DNA of 64,000 nucleotides, taken from positions 1-64,000 of the forward strand of contig LVBK01000003.1 of assembly GCA_001604385.1 (NCBI GenBank), given 5' to 3'. This document shows positions 59,220 through 64,000 of the stretch, one piece after another; position 1 is the stretch's first letter; each line of letters starts with the position of its first letter. This stretch comes from Spirochaetales bacterium Spiro_09 (GTDB taxonomy: Bacteria; Spirochaetota; Spirochaetia; Treponematales; Treponemataceae). The position numbers were made by a program, and so were the translations under genes. Under the pieces are notes generated by a model that saw only the letters and a program-made list of their open reading frames with translations, was not told the DNA's origin and ran no database searches.

Positions 59220-60167
59220 TTACTGAACATCCCGTACGCATAAACCGAATTGTTCGCTGTGCTCGCCTTGTCCGGACGGTTCAACATGAACCATAACATC
59301 ATAGACATCGGGTATACGGCATTTTATTTCCCGGGCGACAGCTTCGGCAATTTCATGGGCCTCTCGGACGCACATCCGGCCATCGACTTCAATGTCAAGG
59401 TCAATATCCCACAGACTTGCCATTTTACGGATACGTGCCCGGTGCGGATTACCCGCTCCCGTAACTGATTTTACCGCGGTAAACAGATCGCGGTAAAGCT
59501 GATCATCCGCATTACCGTCCATCAGTTCCATGCGAAGATCCGAAAAAATTTCAACAGCAGATTTCATTACCCAGAGACTGACAATAAAACCGGCAAGTGG
59601 ATCAAGGAAGGGAAGTTTTAGCAATATTGATGCTGCCAAACCGACAAGTACTGACGAAGAAATAAATATATCGTTTGTCATGTTTTTTGCATTGGCCATA
59701 ATCATTGCGCTTCCCGACTTCTTTCCCAGTGTATATTGACTGAATGCGAGCGCGAGTTTGCCCAGAATGGAGACTCCGGTTACAGCGAGCGTCAGGGGAG
59801 GCGGTATTTGGGTCAACTCGCCGGAAAACAGTTTTTGAATTGCCGATATACAGAGCTGGAAACCGGCAATCATAATGATAAAGGCAAGAACTATGGTCGC
59901 AAGCGTTTCTGCCCGTGAATGTCCCCAGGGATGTTCCTTGTCTGAAGGCTGGGAGATAATAAACCCGACCGCAAGGGTCATCAGTGCGATAGCTACATCG
60001 CTCGATGAATCTATTCCGTCTCCCAGGACAGCCAGACTGCCGGTTCGCAAGCCGAATGCAATCTTGAGGGCGGCAAGCAGAAGATTGCCGCCTATTGCTA
60101 TGTACGCTGCAGTTTTTACCAATTTATTTCGTTGTTGACCGGTTTCGCATTCCACTGTATGGATCAC
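59220..60167 (-). CDS. Cation diffusion facilitator transporter
   Basis: The 315-residue CDF protein has six membrane helices and a C-terminal cytoplasmic domain. Metal-site motifs are DGIDSSSDV in helix 2 and NAKNMTNDIF in helix 5, where the usual zinc HxxxD is NxxxD; HPWGHSRAE is the family loop between them. The metal may be Mn or Fe rather than Zn. The frame starts at GTG 60167, overlapping the aldolase stop, but AGGAG touches that codon; GTG 60155 has better spacing. Confidence 0.9.
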   Translation of the reverse strand: MIHTVECETGQQRNKLVKTAAYIAIGGNLLLAALKIAFGLRTGSLAVLGDGIDSSSDVAIALMTLAVGFIISQPSDKEHPWGHSRAETLATIVLAFIIMIAGFQLCISAIQKLFSGELTQIPPPLTLAVTGVSILGKLALAFSQYTLGKKSGSAMIMANAKNMTNDIFISSSVLVGLAASILLKLPFLDPLAGFIVSLWVMKSAVEIFSDLRMELMDGNADDQLYRDLFTAVKSVTGAGNPHRARIRKMASLWDIDLDIEVDGRMCVREAHEIAEAVAREIKCRIPDVYDVMVHVEPSGQGEHSEQFGLCVRDVQ

Positions 60168-61204
60168 TCCTGTCGGTAAAATTCGCCAATTGCCGATACG
60201 ATTGTATCTATGCTGGCTTTGGTAATCCAGTAATGGGTGACAAAGCGGTAACGACCCTTTTCATCTGCCCCGTTGATAAGGATACCCTTTTCTTTCATAA
60301 AGTCAACAAAGGCTTCACCATCTATGGAGGGATTTTGTGCATGATTAAAAAACACCATATTGATGTGAACTCTGTCCATTTCGATCATAGATCCCGGGAT
60401 AGCTGAAAGCCGCTGTGCAAGCAGACGTGCATGTTCATGGTCATCAGCAACGCGCAAACGCATTTCCTTGAGTGCAATGAGCCCGGCCGCCGCCAAAATT
60501 CCCGCCTGACGGAGTCCTCCACCCATTATCTTCCGCTTTCTTCGGGCATCATCGATAAATTTCCGGGAACCTGCAAGAATTGAGCCCACCGGAGCGCACA
60601 GTCCCTTGGAAAGGCACACCATGACGGTGTCGACATATTGTGTAATATCTTTTGCCTGAACTTTCAGTGCTGCGGCAGCATTGAAAAGCCGTGCTCCGTC
60701 CATGTGAACAGGAATATGGTAACGGGTTGATATTCGCCTGATTTCCTCCATGGTTTCCAGGGGCATCACTGTTCCATTGGAATGCGCATTTTCGAGGCAT
60801 ATCAGCGAAGTTTTTGGTTCGTGGCAATCGTCGCCAAAGCGGATTCGTTTTTCAATATCCGCCGCATTGGGCAGTGCGTCCCCAAAGTCAATCGTACGAA
60901 GCTGCACTCCCGCAATAACAGACGATGCACCTGCTTCATGCTGTACAATATGGCAGTGTTCATCAAGAATTACTTCGCTGCCGCGTGGACAGTGAGTAAA
61001 CAGGGCAAGCTGGTTGCCGAAGGTTCCCGAAGGCACAAAAAGGGCTGCTTCTTTGCCGGTTATACTTGCTGCATAGGTTTCCAGTTCACGGACGGTCGGA
61101 TCATCTCCGTATACATCGTCTCCGACCGCAGCCCGGGCCATGGCTTCTCTCATTTCCGGCGTCGGCCAGGTAACGGTGTCACTTCTAATATCAATATAGT
61201 TCAT
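60164..61204 (-). CDS. ltaE: Low-specificity L-threonine aldolase
   Basis: The 346-residue fold-type I PLP enzyme splits threonine or allo-threonine to glycine and acetaldehyde. [17 protein letters not shown] near the N terminus, [22 protein letters not shown] and the PLP lysine in [13 protein letters not shown] (about residue 197) are standard. ATG 61204 follows AAGGA; the frame extends upstream without a site. It lies between leuS and a CDF transporter gene on the same strand. Confidence 0.94.
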   Translation of the reverse strand: MNYIDIRSDTVTWPTPEMREAMARAAVGDDVYGDDPTVRELETYAASITGKEAALFVPSGTFGNQLALFTHCPRGSEVILDEHCHIVQHEAGASSVIAGVQLRTIDFGDALPNAADIEKRIRFGDDCHEPKTSLICLENAHSNGTVMPLETMEEIRRISTRYHIPVHMDGARLFNAAAALKVQAKDITQYVDTVMVCLSKGLCAPVGSILAGSRKFIDDARRKRKIMGGGLRQAGILAAAGLIALKEMRLRVADDHEHARLLAQRLSAIPGSMIEMDRVHINMVFFNHAQNPSIDGEAFVDFMKEKGILINGADEKGRYRFVTHYWITKASIDTIVSAIGEFYRQE

Positions 61205-61264
61205 AGCTTCCTTGAGAATAATGAAAGATGGTATGTCGGGCAAGGGAAAAGTGGAGAATTTTGA

Positions 61265-61286
61265 GCAAACCGTATGTCCGGTTTGC
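61265..61286 (-). repeat. Hairpin between leuS and the aldolase gene
   Basis: GCAAACCG at 61265-61272 pairs with 61279-61286 over 6 bases. Only a weak T-rich stretch follows on the minus strand, so it may partly terminate leuS mRNA. Confidence 0.45.
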
Positions 61287-61310
61287 CCGAAGATTCATGC
61301 TGTTGTGAAC

Positions 61311-63896
61311 TTATACCACAACGTTTACCAGTTTATCCGGAACAATGATCACCTTTTTTGGGGACTTCCCTTCCATAAACTTTACTGCGTTCGGCATCGC
61401 AAGCGCAATTTTTTCCAGTTCTTCCCTGGCTGTTCCGGGTGCTGTTTCGAATTTGTCCCGAACTTTCCCGTTTACCTGTACCACAACCGTCACGGTATCA
61501 TCGACACAGAGCGCTTCATCCCATGTCGGCCATGATTCGTACGCTATGGATGTTGTGTTCCCTGACTTTTGCCAGAGTTCTTCTCCCAGATGCGGAGCAT
61601 ACGGAGACAACAGTTTTACGAATTCAATCCACAGCGTTTTTGGAAAGGATTCCCGTTTGTACAGCTCGTTTACAAAAATCATCATCTGGCTTATTGCGGT
61701 GTTGAAATTGATTGATGCGGTATCCTCGCTTACCTTGCGGATGGTTTTATGCAAAATCCGCGAAAGGGACAGGGAATCCGGCGTGGATGTGTCGGTTGCC
61801 GGTCCGTCGGTCATTGGTCTTTCTGATAAGGCCCATACCCGCTCCAAAAAGCGGCTGACGCCGATCAATCCCTGGGTACTCCAGGGTTTCGAAACCTCAA
61901 GTGGGCCCATGAACATTTCATACATACGACAGGAATCCGCGCCGAAATCACGGATAACATCGTCCGGATTGATGACGTTTTTGAGCGACTTTGACATTTT
62001 TGCGATGACCCGTTCAAGGCGTTCTCCTGTCGCAATTTCCTCATAGGTGTCGGGGACTCCGGGAACTTCGCGGACCTCGTCCACCGGGACGAGACTCTTG
62101 TTTTTCCGTTGATAGGCGTGACTGGTGATCATTCCCTGATTTATCAGCCGTTGGAAGGGTTCTTTGGTCTTAACGAGGCCGATATCATAGAGGACCTTGT
62201 GCCAGAAGCGGGCATATAATAAATGCAGAACCGCATGTTCCGCTCCTCCGACGTAGAGATCAACGGGGAGCCAATAATCCATTTTATCCTGCGCGGCAAA
62301 GGCTGTCGGGTTCTTCGGATCAAGGTACCGGATATAATACCAGCAGGAACCAGCCCATTGTGGCATGGTGTTTGTTTCACGCCGGGCTTTTTTTCCGCAT
62401 TTGGGGCATGAGCAGTGTACCCAGTGGTCTATTCCCGCGAGCGGGCTTTCCCCGGTACCAGTGGGCTGATAGCTTTCAACTTCCGGAAGTCGCAAGGGAA
62501 GGTCCTCTTCTTTAAGCGGTACAATTCCGCAGGAGGGGCAGTGTACCAACGGTATGGGTTCCCCCCAGTATCGCTGGCGGCTGAACAGCCAGTCACGGAG
62601 TTTGTAGTTTACCGCCCGTTTGCCGATTCCCCTGCTTTCCAGAAAGGCAATCATGCGGTCGATGCATTCCTGTGTTCCCAAGCCTTCAAAACCGGGGGAG
62701 TTGACCGAGCGTCCGTCGGCTGCAGTGCATTCGGCGGGTTCGGCCGAGTAGTCGCCAGAAGGACCTTTTTCTGCCCACTCAGCTTCACTTGCGACAACCT
62801 TGATTATGGGCAGCTTGAATTGTTTGGCAAAGTCCCAGTCCCGTTCATCGTGAGCGGGAACGGCCATAATTGCTCCGGTTCCATAGGATACGAGCACGTA
62901 ATCGGAAATCCATACCGGAATCTTCGCACCGTTAACCGGATTGATTGCCCAGGCACCGGTAAAGACACCGGTTTTATCCTTCGCAAGGTCGGTGCGTTCA
63001 AGGTCGCTTTTTTTTGCGGCCTCTGTTATGTAGGCTTCCACTGCTGACCGTTGGTCGCTCGAGGTGATGTTCTGTACGAGTGGATGTTCGGGTGACAATA
63101 CCATATAGGTAGCGCCGAAGAGGGTGTCCGCACGGGTGGTGTATACCCGGATCGAGGCTCCCGCCCCCGGAGAATCAGCCGATATGGCAAAGTCGACTTC
63201 GGCGCCGATACTTTTGCCAATCCAGTTTCTCTGCATTGCCTTGACCGACTCGGGCCAGTCAAGTTCATCCAGATCCTCAAGAAGGCGTTCGGCGTATTCT
63301 GTAATTTTCAGTATCCACTGGCGGATATTGCGTCGCTCCACACGGCTTCCGCAGCGGTCGCAGGAACCATCCTTGACCTCTTCGTTCGCGAGCCCGGTCA
63401 GGCAACTGGGGCACCAGTTGATCGGGCTTTCTGCCTCGTAGGCAAGACCGCGTTTGAACAGCTGCAAAAATATCCATTGGGTCCAGTGGTAATAATCGTC
63501 GTCGCAGGTTGAAATTTCCCGGTCCCAGTCATAGCTGAACCCGAAAGACTTGATCTGCTGACGGAATTTATTGATGTTTTCGAGGGTGGTTTTCCGTGGA
63601 TGCGTTCCGGTCTTGATGGCATAATTTTCCGCGGGCAAACCGAAGGAATCAAAACCCATTGGATGCAGAACGTTGTATCCCTTCATGCGTAAATAACGGC
63701 ACCAAATATCCGTTGCGGTGTATCCTTCCGGGTGACCGACATGCAAACCGGCGGCTGAGGGGTAGGGGAACATATCCAGTACGTAAGCTCGCTTGTCCTT
63801 GGGCACCGAGGGATCTTCCACCGCCCTGAATGTCTTGTTTTCTTCCCAAAAGCGCTGCCATTTCGGTTCGATGGTCTCAAAAGGATATTTTGCCAT
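61311..63896 (-). CDS. leuS: Leucyl-tRNA synthetase
   Basis: The 861-residue class I synthetase is complete. It has the HIGH-type motif GLHVGHPEG (about residue 45), the CP1 editing domain (about 220-410; [22 protein letters not shown]), the zinc-like insertion with paired cysteines (HCPSCG...CPKCG) and KMSKS in [10 protein letters not shown] (about residue 620). ATG 63896 follows AAGGAG at 9 bases; the longer frame upstream is not supported. Confidence 0.98.
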   Translation of the reverse strand: MAKYPFETIEPKWQRFWEENKTFRAVEDPSVPKDKRAYVLDMFPYPSAAGLHVGHPEGYTATDIWCRYLRMKGYNVLHPMGFDSFGLPAENYAIKTGTHPRKTTLENINKFRQQIKSFGFSYDWDREISTCDDDYYHWTQWIFLQLFKRGLAYEAESPINWCPSCLTGLANEEVKDGSCDRCGSRVERRNIRQWILKITEYAERLLEDLDELDWPESVKAMQRNWIGKSIGAEVDFAISADSPGAGASIRVYTTRADTLFGATYMVLSPEHPLVQNITSSDQRSAVEAYITEAAKKSDLERTDLAKDKTGVFTGAWAINPVNGAKIPVWISDYVLVSYGTGAIMAVPAHDERDWDFAKQFKLPIIKVVASEAEWAEKGPSGDYSAEPAECTAADGRSVNSPGFEGLGTQECIDRMIAFLESRGIGKRAVNYKLRDWLFSRQRYWGEPIPLVHCPSCGIVPLKEEDLPLRLPEVESYQPTGTGESPLAGIDHWVHCSCPKCGKKARRETNTMPQWAGSCWYYIRYLDPKNPTAFAAQDKMDYWLPVDLYVGGAEHAVLHLLYARFWHKVLYDIGLVKTKEPFQRLINQGMITSHAYQRKNKSLVPVDEVREVPGVPDTYEEIATGERLERVIAKMSKSLKNVINPDDVIRDFGADSCRMYEMFMGPLEVSKPWSTQGLIGVSRFLERVWALSERPMTDGPATDTSTPDSLSLSRILHKTIRKVSEDTASINFNTAISQMMIFVNELYKRESFPKTLWIEFVKLLSPYAPHLGEELWQKSGNTTSIAYESWPTWDEALCVDDTVTVVVQVNGKVRDKFETAPGTAREELEKIALAMPNAVKFMEGKSPKKVIIVPDKLVNVVV

Positions 63897-63927
63897 TGCG
63901 TCAAGCTCCTTGAAAAATGTAAAAACC

Positions 63928-63956
63928 ATTCTATATAAAGCGGGTCATTTACGCAA
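63928..63956 (-). promoter_or_regulatory. Promoter of leuS
   Basis: Minus-strand TTGCGT (63956-63951), 17 bases, then TAGAAT (63933-63928), about 30 bases before the ATG. No T-box-like leader fits in this distance. Confidence 0.5.
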
Positions 63957-64000
63957 GAACGGGTAATGGCGTTAAAAGGGGGAAACATATTTTTGATTTG

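Noticed and set aside
61345-63047. Long plus-strand frames opposite leuS (233 and 210 codons)
   Set aside because: leuS is unambiguous across the whole stretch; these frames have no domain or ribosome site.
1-64000. rRNA, tRNA genes and CRISPR arrays
   Set aside because: None was recognised by eye on either strand; a tRNA or CRISPR search program would be needed to exclude them fully.
63957-64000. Start of a further gene at the right edge (AAGGGGG followed by TTG)
   Set aside because: Only a possible ribosome site and a few codons are visible before the window ends, too little to call a gene.

Overview
The window is about 64 kb of chromosome of roughly 50% GC, with no rRNA, tRNA, phage or complete insertion sequence recognised. 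The gene set suggests a free-living or gut-associated spirochaete of the Treponema type. Supporting features are many lipoproteins with short lipoboxes, a lipoprotein trio of LpoB, COG3014 and LPP20 families, an MraY encoded alone, and SpoIIE-type phosphatases beside STAS and ATPase-like proteins. This placement is inference from content; no marker gene was compared.

Layout. 1-3.4 kb (+): hexuronate genes uxuA, a GntR regulator and a UxuB-like dehydrogenase. 3.5-4.5 kb (-): a peroxide module of glutathione peroxidase and an OhrR-like regulator. 4.6-8.4 kb (-): thiC-thiM-thiE-thiD behind a TPP riboswitch with its own terminator. 8.4-14.1 kb (-): a chemoreceptor, a zinc-type uptake module znuC-znuB-fur, and an orphan galactitol-type PTS membrane component. 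14.2-23.4 kb (+): a sugar-sensing and uptake locus, with an anchored binding protein, a YesM-type kinase, a YesN-type regulator, a binding lipoprotein, then a ChvE/GguA/GguB-type ABC transporter. 23.4-30.0 kb (+): a complete trp operon, trpE-trpGD-trpCF-trpB-trpA, behind a strong promoter and a 9-bp palindrome. 30.0-35.7 kb (+): a hybrid kinase, thioesterase, VOC protein and three lipoproteins. 35.8-38.3 kb (-): mraY, ccdA and a TlpA-like thioredoxin. 38.4-48.5 kb (-): two blocks of purine genes (purE-K-orf-C-F-M-N and purH), separated by corA, a DUF2141 gene and two hairpin-rich repeat elements, with a DUF2147 gene at the end. 48.6-53.3 kb (+): nudC, grpE, dnaK, dnaJ. 53.5-59.2 kb (+): a partner-switch-like signalling operon, a HAD phosphatase and a VanY-type lipoprotein. 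59.2-63.9 kb (-): a CDF transporter, a threonine aldolase and leuS.

How the genes work together. Most loci are tightly packed operons joined by 4-base ATGA overlaps. Together they make tryptophan from chorismate, several purine steps up to IMP, and thiamine phosphate from de novo HMP plus salvaged thiazole. Uptake systems import sugars and metals.

The most unusual signals are non-coding or very small. They are a short ORF with a strong Shine-Dalgarno in the leader of corA, a 126-bp MITE-like element with terminal inverted repeats bounded by TA, a three-hairpin cloverleaf element upstream of purH, a palindrome at the start of the trp transcript, and six genes whose start codon lies 6-8 bases after a -10 box with no Shine-Dalgarno, as expected of leaderless mRNAs.
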